64,000 bases of DNA from Draconibacterium sp050179035 (GTDB lineage Bacteria; Bacteroidota; Bacteroidia; Bacteroidales; Prolixibacteraceae). A program made the translations under genes and the position numbers. Location of the stretch: NCBI GenBank assembly GCA_050179035.1, contig JBFXFM010000016.1, positions 1 to 64,000 of the forward strand. The letters run 5' to 3'. The first letter of the stretch is position 1, and each line of letters opens with the position of its first letter. A model generated the notes under the pieces. That model was not told the DNA's origin. It was given only the letters and a program-made list of their open reading frames with translations, and did no database searches. Below, in pieces: positions 33,652 to 42,737 of the stretch.

Positions 33652-34347
33652 TCAATTTTTTTTCAGTTTTCTGAAATGTTGCAATAAGAAAAAATCAATC
33701 ACAAGCACCAGCAAATTCCATATAATCAGCGCTGCAAAACCTGCCGGTGAAAAGAGCCAGTTCATATCGAAAGATGTCATTAACGCAGAAACTACGCTGC
33801 AAATTCCGTTTGCAAGAAAAAGTATTTTCAAAGTTTTGGCAGTTTTTCCTTCCTGAAAAATATATGCCATAAAAATGAATGACAGTCCGATTCCACCCCA
33901 GCCATACATTTCGAGCGCCCAGGCAAACGAGCCCGGATTGGCCATGGTAAAAATGGGAAGAATAGTTGCCGTTTCGGGTGGATTGTTGTTGGCGAGATAA
34001 GGAATGTAGGTGGTTTGAATGATGTAGTTGAGAAAGACAACCGTGGTAAAAACCACGTTAATCATCAACCCAGACAACGCCTGAATTTTCCGGCTTTCGG
34101 GTGTAATTTTGTAAAGGACGATAAATGTCAGCAGCGATCCGATGACCAGAAAGTAACCACAAAAAAAGGTGGCTGTTTGCAACGGATGAAACGATTCGAC
34201 AAACAATGCAGCGTCGCGCCACGGCGGCTGCGGGGTGAATATCAGCGACAAAACGGGAAACACCAGTCCAGAAAACACAATTCCGAACATGTTTGTAATC
34301 ACCGCAACGCGTCCGAATTTTATATACTGTTCATTCATTTGATTCAT
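33652..34347 (-). CDS. Six-helix membrane protein, unknown
   Basis: About 231 residues from MNQMNEQYIKFGRVAVITN; the longer frame adds 40 residues of non-membrane sequence with no support. Hydrophobic segments occur roughly at 14-35, 60-80, 92-112, 130-150, 165-185 and 200-225. No motif is recognised and the family is not known to me. It is the first gene of a three-gene run ending in the serine hydrolase, and it is 123 bp downstream of the M1-type peptidase gene. Confidence 0.6.
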   Translation of the reverse strand: MNQMNEQYIKFGRVAVITNMFGIVFSGLVFPVLSLIFTPQPPWRDAALFVESFHPLQTATFFCGYFLVIGSLLTFIVLYKITPESRKIQALSGLMINVVFTTVVFLNYIIQTTYIPYLANNNPPETATILPIFTMANPGSFAWALEMYGWGGIGLSFIFMAYIFQEGKTAKTLKILFLANGICSVVSALMTSFDMNWLFSPAGFAALIIWNLLVLVIDFFLLQHFRKLKKN

Positions 34348-34470
34348 TGTTTTCTTTTGGCTTTTCGGCAGAATATAGTCCAAAAATATCTGGTGAATGT
34401 TGAGTCTCAAAGATATTGATGCTGAATGGCTTGAATCTGGTTGTGAATGGCGGGTTTCAGGAATCAAAAT

Positions 34471-36096
34471 CTATTCCTTCCTGAGCTCCAGCGGATATTC
34501 CGTTCCACGCTGATTCCAGTTCCCGCGGATAATTTTGGCATTTCTGTCGAGTTTGCCCAAAAAAGTTGCACTGGCCACGCCTACCACACAAACAATGTTG
34601 TCGCCCTCAATTTTTAATGCCGAAACCGGGATTCCAAAAGCACCCTGGTCAGGACTGTCAAGCACTGGAACCAGTTTGTTGTCAGCTTTTTTAAGGTGAA
34701 GCACAAATTTGGTGGTGTTGCCAAACTGAGTCAGTCCGCCGGACCAGGTCCCTTCAAAATCTGCATCGTAAGCAGCATTTGCTTCACCGTTGCTTTTGTT
34801 CCAGTTTTTACGGTTCAGGCCCATCTGAAAAAAATCGAATGCATCTTTTCCTAATACTTCTTCCAATACATTCAGGAAAATAACCGTTGTGCCGCCCTGG
34901 TTTTGAACAAAAGCAACGTTCAGCAAGGCAATAAATTCTGTCATTTTTTCTTCGCCATATTTCTGTCGGAGTGTGTTAAGCAGAACTGTGGGTTTGTAGT
35001 ACCGATTGATGTGACTTTCCCACGAATCGCCGGTGGTTTCCAGTATTGAAAGTTGCGTGGCGCTGTTTTCGATGGCCACATTGTATTCATCGAGGAGCAG
35101 GGTTGCAAATTCAGTTCCGATAAATTTTTCGCAAGCCAGAAAAGCCGAAAATTCAGCCAATCCCTCGTTTATCCAGTAGTCTTCCCAATTGGCTTTACTC
35201 CACAAATGCGCAATTTCATGAGAATTCAACTGAAAATCGCGGGCAAATCCCCACGAGTTATTTAATTGTTCAAATGCAAATTTTTCAGAAACAACAATTA
35301 CTGAACCGCGTGCGTAACCTCCGGCCGAACGGGGCGAGTAAATTATTTTAATAAGGTTATTCGAACCTTCAGAATTATAAAGGTTTTGGTAAAATTCAAC
35401 GGTTTTTGACAGTTTTTTTATCATTTTACCAATGTAATCCTCTGGCAGTTTTGTGTAATAAATTTCAATAGTATATCCGGGGGCAGCGACCACCGATTTT
35501 TTCATGCCTTTTGAACCTAACAATGAAATACCATAAACCGGCTTTACCGATTCAAAACTATATTGTTTCTGTTCGCCCGAAAAGGTTTCACTGGTTTGCA
35601 CGCCATTGGTTACCAGACTGAAATCAGAACTTATATCAATTTTAAGCGAAAATGGTATTGCCCGTCCAATTTTTAATTTTGGATACCAGTCAATCAGGTC
35701 AGTCAGTTCAAGCATTTCCGCATTCAACCGGTTTTGATTACTGATTGAATTCGGAAAATTTTCTGCTTTGATGGTTCCCGAGTATGAAATGACAAGATGC
35801 CCGGGACGAAACGGCAGTAAATATGCTGTTGAGAATTGCAAATCAGCAGGTTTTGTTTTTTCGCAGAAAACTATTTTTCCATCGGCGATAACCGATTCAA
35901 TTTTAAAATCGCTGGCAAGCAGAATGATTGTGTCCTGTGGAAAACTGTATTCAATGGTTCCTGAAATCATTCCCGTAGCCGGTTGCAATTTCAGTTTTAA
36001 ATCCACTCTTGCAGTTTCAATTTTCGGGTTGCCTGCAAAAGCTGTAAACAGCGCTAATCCGAAAGCGGTTAACAAAGTAGTTTTTTTCAAATTCAT
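34471..36096 (-). CDS. M1-family (gluzincin) metallopeptidase-like protein, secreted
   Basis: 541 residues. The signal peptide is LLTAFGLALFTAFAGNPK. The zinc site is LNSHEIAHLWSKANWEDYWINEGLAEF (His-Glu-x-x-His near 287 and the third ligand Glu about 18 residues further), as in aminopeptidase N relatives. The N-terminal beta-sandwich precedes the catalytic domain, and the M1 exopeptidase motif GxMEN is replaced by GGYARGSVIVV, so the specificity is probably not that of a standard aminopeptidase. The C-terminal part carries a beta domain. It starts 15 bp after a second serine hydrolase. Confidence 0.85.
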   Translation of the reverse strand: MNLKKTTLLTAFGLALFTAFAGNPKIETARVDLKLKLQPATGMISGTIEYSFPQDTIILLASDFKIESVIADGKIVFCEKTKPADLQFSTAYLLPFRPGHLVISYSGTIKAENFPNSISNQNRLNAEMLELTDLIDWYPKLKIGRAIPFSLKIDISSDFSLVTNGVQTSETFSGEQKQYSFESVKPVYGISLLGSKGMKKSVVAAPGYTIEIYYTKLPEDYIGKMIKKLSKTVEFYQNLYNSEGSNNLIKIIYSPRSAGGYARGSVIVVSEKFAFEQLNNSWGFARDFQLNSHEIAHLWSKANWEDYWINEGLAEFSAFLACEKFIGTEFATLLLDEYNVAIENSATQLSILETTGDSWESHINRYYKPTVLLNTLRQKYGEEKMTEFIALLNVAFVQNQGGTTVIFLNVLEEVLGKDAFDFFQMGLNRKNWNKSNGEANAAYDADFEGTWSGGLTQFGNTTKFVLHLKKADNKLVPVLDSPDQGAFGIPVSALKIEGDNIVCVVGVASATFLGKLDRNAKIIRGNWNQRGTEYPLELRKE

Positions 36097-36111
36097 GACT
36101 TTGGTATATTG

Positions 36112-37605
36112 TTAGTTTTCTGTGCTTTGCAGTATCAACCGGTCGATAACATTTGCGATGATATTGGCTGAAGGCGCACTGTAATTCGACAAAACAATGG
36201 CAGTGTAACCCTGACTCACATATTTCTTAAATTGACAGTTCACACCACTACCATCGCCCTGGTGCGAAGCGGTTTGCCCCGCTGTATTGTTTGAAAGGAA
36301 AAAGCAGGAACTATGAAATGAGGCATTCAACTCCGGGAAACCGGTGAAAAGCTGTTTTGTGTTTTCGGGCGAAAGCAATTTATTGTTTTGCAAAGCATTG
36401 TCGAAAAGCAGCAAATCTTCTGCAGTGGAGTACACTCCTCCCGACGGGCAACCTTTCAGAATTCTTGTTCCCTGGTGGTCGGTCCAAGTAAAATCATCGT
36501 TTTGCCAGATTTTTGTGTAACCGGTGGCCCGGTTTTTTACAGGTTCATCTTTGCTAAAGCCTCCCGAGTTTACCATTCCCGACGGAATAAAAATATGGTT
36601 GTTCAGGTATTGGAAATATTCTTCTCCAGAAACCGACTCTATAATCACACCCAACAATAAATACCCGGTGTTGCTGTACTGAAACCGGCTGCCGGGTTCA
36701 AAGCATAATTCACTTTTAAAAACAAGTGGATTATAATCGTTTAAATCTCTGAAGGTCTGTATTTCGCATTGTTTGTAGATATCGGTAAAATAATCACCCA
36801 GCCCCGAAGTGTGCGTCAGCAGGTGGCCGATTTGTATTTTGGTACTTATTTCAGCAGGCAGCCAGCCTGCGGTCAAATATTTGTCGATTGTATCATCGAT
36901 TTTGAGTTTTCCCTGTTCCTGCAATTGAGCTATTGCCAGCCCGGTGAAGATTTTCCCGACCGAGGCCAGATTAAACTTAATGTCAGTTTTATTGGGTATT
37001 TCGTATGCAATATTTGCTTTGCCAACCGCTCTTTTGAAAATCGGATCCCCGTTTTTTGAAAGCAAAACAACTCCCGAGAATTCATCTTCTTTTTCGAGCT
37101 GAGAAACACACTTCCCGAGCTTTTCAACAATTTCTTTATCTGAAATTGGCTGTGAATGAGAACCGTTATTATTCGTTTCTAAATTTTTAATCGAAGTCAT
37201 TCCGCTCACCTGTATTTCATTTTCACGACTTACCGGTATTTCGAGAGTTACCTGCGATTTTGTCAACCGGTTTAAAAGTTTGAGTTGAATCAATTTTTCA
37301 CCGGTTGTGTCGGTTGTCAGGTATTCATAACCGAGTCCGCCGGTTTCATAATAGAAAGCCATGTTGAATGTTACGAATGTTTCGAAAGGAATTTTTGCAA
37401 ACAGGTTTTTACTGGTGTTTTTTACAAGAAAATCCTTTAATGTTTTTCTGCTGCCACTGTTTAAAGCCAAAAAATAATCGTTTACAAATTGTTGTGTTGA
37501 ACCAGTCGGAAGTACAACTTGTCTTTCGGCTACTACCTGTGCTGATGAGGTTCCGTTCAGCAGAAATATCCATAATATCAATTGAATTAATTTATTGTAT
37601 CTCAT
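36112..37605 (-). CDS. Secreted serine hydrolase (beta-lactamase family), two-domain
   Basis: About 497 residues from MRYNKLIQLILWIFLLNGTSSAQ, a signal peptide. The N-terminal roughly 150 residues form a beta-rich domain (related to the DUF3471/LysM-less type found on these enzymes). The catalytic domain has SVGKIFTGLA (SxxK near 216), YSNTGYLLLG (YxN near 309) and SHQGDGSG (HxG near 447). It is the second such hydrolase in the same run of genes; cell-wall or ester substrates are possible but unproved. It starts 10 bp after the cupin gene. Confidence 0.87.
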   Translation of the reverse strand: MRYNKLIQLILWIFLLNGTSSAQVVAERQVVLPTGSTQQFVNDYFLALNSGSRKTLKDFLVKNTSKNLFAKIPFETFVTFNMAFYYETGGLGYEYLTTDTTGEKLIQLKLLNRLTKSQVTLEIPVSRENEIQVSGMTSIKNLETNNNGSHSQPISDKEIVEKLGKCVSQLEKEDEFSGVVLLSKNGDPIFKRAVGKANIAYEIPNKTDIKFNLASVGKIFTGLAIAQLQEQGKLKIDDTIDKYLTAGWLPAEISTKIQIGHLLTHTSGLGDYFTDIYKQCEIQTFRDLNDYNPLVFKSELCFEPGSRFQYSNTGYLLLGVIIESVSGEEYFQYLNNHIFIPSGMVNSGGFSKDEPVKNRATGYTKIWQNDDFTWTDHQGTRILKGCPSGGVYSTAEDLLLFDNALQNNKLLSPENTKQLFTGFPELNASFHSSCFFLSNNTAGQTASHQGDGSGVNCQFKKYVSQGYTAIVLSNYSAPSANIIANVIDRLILQSTEN

Positions 37606-37615
37606 TTGTTGATAT

Positions 37616-37957
37616 TTAAGTCGATAAAAAATCGCCATCTACAATCAGCAGTTTCACGCCATTTTTGCTGAACGAACGATGTTCACTTGCATCGTCGGAA
37701 ACAATGTAAGTCATTCCGGGCGTGAGTAAGTTTGTTTCACCGGTTTTAAGCTGGTTTTCAACTTCGCCTTCAAGACAATGCACAATGTGACCTTTGCTGC
37801 ACCAGTGGTCGGCAAGGTAGCCGGGCGAATATTCAACAACACGAACACGAAGTCCATCAAAATTCAGGGTTTTCCAGAATGCTGAACCTGTTTCTCCTTT
37901 ATGTTCTGTGGCTTGAATTTCGGTCCAGTCGGTTACTAAAAATGGAATTGGTTTCAT
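37616..37957 (-). CDS. DHCW-motif cupin protein
   Basis: A 113-residue small cupin with the sequence YLADHWCSKGHIVHCLEGE, the variant of the DHCW motif shared by a Bacteroidota cupin group, followed by LLTPGMTYIVSDD. The reaction is unknown. It has a cupin core only, with no signal peptide, in an operon between the MBL gene and the serine hydrolase. Confidence 0.82.
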   Translation of the reverse strand: MKPIPFLVTDWTEIQATEHKGETGSAFWKTLNFDGLRVRVVEYSPGYLADHWCSKGHIVHCLEGEVENQLKTGETNLLTPGMTYIVSDDASEHRSFSKNGVKLLIVDGDFLST

Positions 37958-38010
37958 TGGCGTAATTAAGTTGTGGTTTTATAAATAAGCTTTCATGCAG
38001 ATTTCATTTA

Positions 38011-38850
38011 TCATAAATGACTTCTGAAAGAGTTGTCAACAATCGGATTGACAAGAAAAGGAGGCAAACCGAGCTGATTTACGGTGGCCCGGCAAAAATC
38101 CAGTGGTGCAGTTTCGGTTCCCAGGTAGTTTGCTTTTACTGCAACATCAATCATTTCAATCCACGACCTTCCTTCGGCAATCAGTTTATTAATTTCAATT
38201 GCATCCGAAAAAGCGGGTGTCCACGAGGTTAATAGTATTTCGTAATCATTGTTATTTTCAATTGCTTGCAGTGAATCGAGCAATTGCCGGGCGTTATCGT
38301 AGTTTGGTATGTCGCCTTTAAGAGGGATTGAATCAGCGGTGAACAACACTTTTTCATTTTGAAAAAGTAGATTTACCGAACCGGCTGAATGTCCCGGAGA
38401 ATGGATAATCTTTGCTGTTTGGTGATTTCCAGAAACAAGAATTTGCCCGTCGTAAATATATTCGTCAATTGTTACCGACTGGTCAACCAGGTTGATGAAA
38501 CCGGGAACGGGCCGCTCTTTTTCCTGCGTGGCGATGTTTTCAATCCATTTTTTTTCTGCGGGGTGAGCCAGAATTTTACAACCTGTAAGTTCCTTTATCC
38601 GGGCAGCACTGCCAATATGGTCGGGGTGCGAATGTGATAATATCATTGTTTCGATTTCGTTGTGCGAACGACCATTTTCAGCAAGATAAGCGAATATTTT
38701 TTCCTCGCTGTCCTTAACTCCGGTATCGACAAGCGTAATTTTTTCGCCAAATATCAGCAATACATTTACAAAACGTGGAAGCACTTTTTGGGGAGAAAGA
38801 CGGATGTTAAAATCTATCCGTAACAAGTGGATGTTGTCTTTGATTTTCAT
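38011..38850 (-). CDS. MBL-fold metallohydrolase
   Basis: This 279-residue metallo-beta-lactamase fold hydrolase has zinc motif LSHSHPDHIGSAARIKELTG (HxHxDH near 69), IIHSPGHSAGSVNLLF (third His near 155) and FTADSIPL (Asp near 178). A glyoxalase II-like or lactonase-like activity is possible but not provable. Its ATG overlaps the stop of the DUF6544 gene by 4 bp, which indicates translational coupling. Confidence 0.92.
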   Translation of the reverse strand: MKIKDNIHLLRIDFNIRLSPQKVLPRFVNVLLIFGEKITLVDTGVKDSEEKIFAYLAENGRSHNEIETMILSHSHPDHIGSAARIKELTGCKILAHPAEKKWIENIATQEKERPVPGFINLVDQSVTIDEYIYDGQILVSGNHQTAKIIHSPGHSAGSVNLLFQNEKVLFTADSIPLKGDIPNYDNARQLLDSLQAIENNNDYEILLTSWTPAFSDAIEINKLIAEGRSWIEMIDVAVKANYLGTETAPLDFCRATVNQLGLPPFLVNPIVDNSFRSHL

Positions 38851-39617
38851 TTTTTTACATTGTATTTTATCTCTTCAAGGCTGAATTCGAGGTAGCAGAA
38901 ATCGCCTTCGGGACGTTTGTAAATTACATCGGCTTTTGATGGCAGGAAATATTCGCCAAATTTTTTGTATTCTTTAACCGGGGTTTCCCACGGATTGTTG
39001 ATGTAAATTTTTCCGTCGGAAGTTTCAAAACGGTCGAAACTGAGGAAATTCACCAGTTTATCTTCCTCATCGAAAGTAAGAATGGCACTGACAGTGATTT
39101 GCCCGTTGGTAAACGTGGCTTTTACCTGGCCGGTGTCCATCGTTTCCCAGGTTATGTTTTTATTGATGAGGCTTCCGGGTGCCATAAAACACATGTCGTT
39201 CAGTATGGTTACGGTTTCGCCCTGGTTCATTTCGGGGCCTTTTGCATCAACCACTTTGAACAGATTGAGCAATTTGATGACCATTGTTGCTGTTTCGTTT
39301 TTATACAGGTGAAGCCCAACTGCCGGAACTCCCGTTTTAACTGCACGGATATAAAATGCACGGAAAGGGTTTTCAAAAAAATTGTACTGCTCTGATGTAA
39401 ACTGCATCCAGCCCGACTTTTCGGAGGAGCGGATTTGACCGCTGGCTTTCAGAAAGAAGTTGAAAATTTTCTCTTTTCCCAAAAATCCGGTTAAACGAAT
39501 GTATCTTTTTACTGCTTCGGGCATGTGTAGCATGTCGTTATCAGTCAGTATTTCGGGTGTTCTGTATTGCTCGGATTCTAATCGCAACAAAACTTCTTTC
39601 AGGTATTTCTTTTTCAT
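38847..39617 (-). CDS. DUF6544 (DUF6920) family protein
   Basis: About 256 residues from MKKKYLKEVLLRLESEQY; the annotated longer frame adds 13 residues before it. The family's core is seen in LPEAVKRYIRLTGFLGKEKIFN-like sequence (PEAVKRYIR), the middle segment GWMQFTSEQYNFFENPFRAF and the end AILTFDEEDKLVNFLSFDRF. The function is unknown. It is coupled by 4-bp overlaps on both sides, to the GNAT gene before it and the MBL gene after it, so the three probably act together. Confidence 0.8.
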   Translation of the reverse strand: MKKKYLKEVLLRLESEQYRTPEILTDNDMLHMPEAVKRYIRLTGFLGKEKIFNFFLKASGQIRSSEKSGWMQFTSEQYNFFENPFRAFYIRAVKTGVPAVGLHLYKNETATMVIKLLNLFKVVDAKGPEMNQGETVTILNDMCFMAPGSLINKNITWETMDTGQVKATFTNGQITVSAILTFDEEDKLVNFLSFDRFETSDGKIYINNPWETPVKEYKKFGEYFLPSKADVIYKRPEGDFCYLEFSLEEIKYNVKK

Positions 39618-40489
39618 TGGATTGATTGCTTTTGCATTTTCAAAGCCATTTCCCATTGGTTTACTGAATTGCGGAATCCCAGTTTATTGAGTGTTTCGCC
39701 AAGATAATTTTCTGCTTCCACATTCAGCACAATAATTTTCTCACTTTCAGTGTGTTTTGCCAGTTCTGCAATCAAATGCGCTTCCAGTCCCCAATGTTTC
39801 CACTCTTCCAGAATTCCGATTTGCGGGATGTCGCCTTTGGTTTTGTGAATAAAACCGTACCCAAGTATTTTGCTGGTACACGACAGCGAAACACAGGTAT
39901 AGCTTTCGCTCACATTCATAACCGATTGGTTTTCGTTTTGCCAGGTGGGTGGATAAAGCCGATAAAGTTCTTCGTACTGAAACAGGGTAGCAGGGTTGGT
40001 CACAGTAATTCCAAAACTACGGTCAGGAACCGGTCGGAGTTCATTTTTCCCAATCTCAAAACATTCCAGTTTCCGGGTTTTTGCAAAACCGTGATTTTGG
40101 TACAATTTTATTGCCGGAGTATTGTTTTCGAGCACTTCGAGTACAAATTGGTGAACCTGTTCTTTGCGTAAAATAAGCAGTAGCTCCTTCAGCAGCATTT
40201 CACCAATGCCTTTTCGCTGGTATGCTTTTATTACACCGGTGCCACCATCGTAACACACTTTTTGTCCGTTTATTTTGCGGTAGCCGGTTAAAATAAAACC
40301 CACCAGCAAGTCGCCATCGAAACAGCCCACCGACCAGTCGGGGTTGAGGTCACGGGTTACCATCATCTCCTGCAGTTTATTGAGCGGCATATCAATGGGG
40401 ACTTCGTATTCCGAAAAAGCGTCGATAAAAGCTTCGTGAATCTTTTCAACGGGAGTGCCGGAGAGTTTTTTAATTTGTAAACTGTTCAT
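39614..40489 (-). CDS. GNAT acetyltransferase
   Basis: 291 residues with an N-terminal GNAT domain: VCYDGGTGVIKAYQRKGIGEMLLKELL (acetyl-CoA loop QRKGIG near 90) and LEVLENNTPAIKLYQNHGF. A second, degenerate GNAT-like half follows from about 160 to 285, ending in YLGETLNKLGFRNSVNQWEM. The fused two-domain layout resembles mycothiol synthase-like enzymes, but the substrate is unknown. It overlaps the DUF6544 gene by 4 bp and follows the ICMT gene by 37 bp. Confidence 0.88.
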   Translation of the reverse strand: MNSLQIKKLSGTPVEKIHEAFIDAFSEYEVPIDMPLNKLQEMMVTRDLNPDWSVGCFDGDLLVGFILTGYRKINGQKVCYDGGTGVIKAYQRKGIGEMLLKELLLILRKEQVHQFVLEVLENNTPAIKLYQNHGFAKTRKLECFEIGKNELRPVPDRSFGITVTNPATLFQYEELYRLYPPTWQNENQSVMNVSESYTCVSLSCTSKILGYGFIHKTKGDIPQIGILEEWKHWGLEAHLIAELAKHTESEKIIVLNVEAENYLGETLNKLGFRNSVNQWEMALKMQKQSIQ

Positions 40490-40526
40490 TTGTAATACTT
40501 TTTTATCTCAGGAATCGAGAAAATTT

Positions 40527-41033
40527 TCATGCTTCATAAGTTGTTTTTCTAAAGAACCGGATGATGCAACCCACCCGGGTTCTGTATTCGGCATACTGTT
40601 TCCCGAAATGTTTTAACAGTTCCACCTCTTCTTCCTTTACAAGTATGATTGTGGCAACACACATTACAATTGCCGAAAGTAAAAAAAGCCAGTTGTTAAA
40701 AACGAGCCATAGTGAAGGCAGAATAAAGAGAATCCAACACGAATAAATGGGGTTTCGCGAGCAGGCAAACATACCAGTGGTGAGTAATTTTCCTTTCGGA
40801 AAATTGCGTGAGAATTGCACGATTGATGATACAAAGAATACAATCCCGATTGCCAGCCAAAGCCATCCGGCTGTTTTAAACGCCGGATAATTCAGTATTG
40901 ATAATTCAGCTGATGATACGAACCAAACTTCGGTAATAGTGGCTGCAAGCAAAAAAGGCGAAGTGCGGAGAATGATTCGTGGTCCAACACCACGGGCATC
41001 GAGACCAGACGGAGATGTAAAAAACTGACTCAT
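40527..41033 (-). CDS. Isoprenylcysteine carboxyl methyltransferase-like membrane protein
   Basis: A 168-residue protein with four membrane helices of the ICMT/PEMT-like methyltransferase family. The C-terminal part has TGMFACSRNPIYSCWILFILPSLW (the Arg-Asn-Pro motif that binds SAM), EEEVELLKHFGKQYAEYRTRVG and the basic end. In bacteria the substrates of these enzymes are mostly unknown lipids or hydrophobic compounds. It is probably in the same transcript as the following GNAT gene. Confidence 0.85.
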   Translation of the reverse strand: MSQFFTSPSGLDARGVGPRIILRTSPFLLAATITEVWFVSSAELSILNYPAFKTAGWLWLAIGIVFFVSSIVQFSRNFPKGKLLTTGMFACSRNPIYSCWILFILPSLWLVFNNWLFLLSAIVMCVATIILVKEEEVELLKHFGKQYAEYRTRVGCIIRFFRKTTYEA

Positions 41034-41052
41034 GTTTTTTTTTTTTTTGATG

Positions 41053-41574
41053 CTATTTTCTGATTCTGTCTGTAGTATTCATTCTGTTATCAACAAGCAC
41101 TGCTTCGTTTTCATCGTTGAACTCCGGGATTTCAGATGCAGGTTTCGTTTTTGTGTGTTTTGTGTTTTTTCCTCTCGCGATTCTGTTCGCCGGGTGTAAC
41201 AAAACAGCAGACATTAATGAAATTTCGCCAAGGTTAATCTTGTTTCCACAGGTTGAAACCGCCAATGTACCCAATTGTTGTTTTTGATATCCGGGTAAAG
41301 TAATTTCAATGTAATAACTACCCGAATCGAGCATCGAGAAGGTAAATTCACCAAACTGGTTGGTCAGTGTTCCGGCAAAGAGTGTTGAATCGGTAGCTGA
41401 GTAAAGCGCCACATTCACAAACTCAAGTGGTAGGGTAGTGTTCTCATGGTGGATACGCCCGGTAATTTTTCCCGGATTTGCAATATCAACACTTTTGGCT
41501 TCGACGGCAGCGGCAATCAGGGTGAATAATACTGTAAAGGGTAAAATCAATACATAGTAGTTTCCGGCTTTCAT
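41053..41574 (-). CDS. Secreted protein with carboxypeptidase-regulatory-like domain, short
   Basis: 173 residues with a signal peptide (LILPFTVLFTLIAAAVEAK). The mature part starts with a beta-sandwich CarboxypepD_reg-like domain: GKITGRIHHENTTLPLEFVNVALYSATDSTLFAG and GEFTFSMLDSGSYYIEITLPGYQ. In Bacteroidota this domain often begins large TonB-dependent or outer-membrane barrel proteins, yet here the chain stops after about 60 further residues. The gene may be a 5' remnant of such a protein or a short stand-alone form. It lies at the head of the minus-strand run. Confidence 0.7.
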   Translation of the reverse strand: MKAGNYYVLILPFTVLFTLIAAAVEAKSVDIANPGKITGRIHHENTTLPLEFVNVALYSATDSTLFAGTLTNQFGEFTFSMLDSGSYYIEITLPGYQKQQLGTLAVSTCGNKINLGEISLMSAVLLHPANRIARGKNTKHTKTKPASEIPEFNDENEAVLVDNRMNTTDRIRK

Positions 41575-42184
41575 GGTTTTTGTTTTCTGTATAATTGTTG
41601 CTCAAATTTTGGGATTTATAAATTAACCTGAAAAATTTTTCCGCTGAACAGGTGAATTTTGAAGATGAACGACGAAATAAAGTGAATGAGTAAACTGGTT
41701 GAAAACAAATTGGTAGTTGGGGAGCGTGTGGCTTTGTTTTGAATAGGGTACGATATTTAACAACGGAAAAATTGTGTCTAAATACGAGTACTAAGTAATG
41801 AAATTTATTTGTTGTCGTATTTTAAATCACTCACACCCTGCCCGACAGCTGGTAAGGCGGGCAAGCCACCGAATGGTGTCTTCGCCCCAATCATTTAAAG
41901 AGGTGCAGAGTTTACCCGATGTCAATCTGGCGAACTCGGGGTGAGTGAAGAAATTGAAATATAACATTTTATATTTCATATTACTTAATTGGAAAACGAT
42001 GAAACAAAATTGGGCAATGGCTCAAAATGGTTTTAAAACTATTTTTAAAGCTAAAAAATAACATCATAACCGAATAAAAACCAATTAACAGGTAAAAAAA
42101 TAAATGCAACCCCTGAAAAAAAGAGTTCATAAAAATTGAGATTAAAAATCCGGTTTAAACTCAGCCGGTGAAATCGATGATGAA
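41575..42184. other. Non-coding region with dispersed element
   Basis: 610 bp with no convincing gene. The middle (41825-41956) is the reverse copy of the palindrome-rich element found at 10749-10884. The rest is AT-rich, and a 20-codon frame near 42000 is too short to support. Confidence 0.6.
41825..41956 (-). repeat. Dispersed palindrome-rich intergenic element, copy 2
   Basis: Read on the minus strand it gives CACTCACCCCGAGTTCGCC, CATCGGGTAAACTCTGC, CCTCTTTAAATGATTGGGG, CGAAGACACC, GGTGGCTTGCCCGCC, and GTCGGGCAGGGTGTGAGTG in the same order as the copy at 10749-10884. Blocks match closely while loops differ. Confidence 0.72.
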
Positions 42185-42736
42185 TTAAACTTCCGTTGTA
42201 AACTTCTCCGGAAATTTCCCAACAACCCCTTTTTCGCGATAAAAATCTTTCATGCGCTTAATGTCTTCTTTTGCATCGCCGGAGAGTTCGAATTTATGGC
42301 CAATGGTGATTTCTTTTTTCCCCCAGTCGAAACTGCCCAGATAAACCGGAACATTTGCCATTGTTGCGATGGTGTGAAAACCTGCTTTCCAGTTTTTTGT
42401 ACGCTCACGGGTTCCTTCGGGAGTTAACGCCAGGTGAATGTGGTCCATGTCGTGAAACAACTGAATGGTTTGCCTCACCACATTGGCCCCTTTTGAGCGG
42501 TCAATCGGGATGCCACCCATTTTTTTCAGAAACCAGCCAACGGGCCAGAAAAAGAATTCTTTCTTTATCAGAATCCGGGCATGTCCGCCAATGGAAGTGT
42601 AAAAAAAGTATGAGATTACAAAATCCCAGGCACTGGTATGCGGCACCCCGATAATAATGATTTTTGGCTCGGGTGCAACTCCGCCAACAGTTTTCCAGCC
42701 CAGAATTTTAAGCATGAATTTGCAAAACAACCTCAT
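42185..42736 (-). CDS. 1-acyl-sn-glycerol-3-phosphate acyltransferase-like protein
   Basis: About 183 residues from MRLFCKFMLKILGW; an extra 14-residue frame at the start is not needed. It has the PlsC acyltransferase motifs: HxxxxD as GVPHTSAWDFVISYFF (about 36-51), then GGIPIDRSKGANVV, and the third block LALTPEGTRERTKNWK (EGTR). These acylate lysophospholipids, here at the inner membrane. It starts directly behind the B3/B4 gene. Confidence 0.9.
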   Translation of the reverse strand: MRLFCKFMLKILGWKTVGGVAPEPKIIIIGVPHTSAWDFVISYFFYTSIGGHARILIKKEFFFWPVGWFLKKMGGIPIDRSKGANVVRQTIQLFHDMDHIHLALTPEGTRERTKNWKAGFHTIATMANVPVYLGSFDWGKKEITIGHKFELSGDAKEDIKRMKDFYREKGVVGKFPEKFTTEV

Positions 42737-42737
42737 T

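Noticed and set aside
42000..42060. Twenty-codon ORF starting MKQNWAMAQNG
   Set aside because: Too short, no ribosome-binding site or conservation evidence, next to a repeat.
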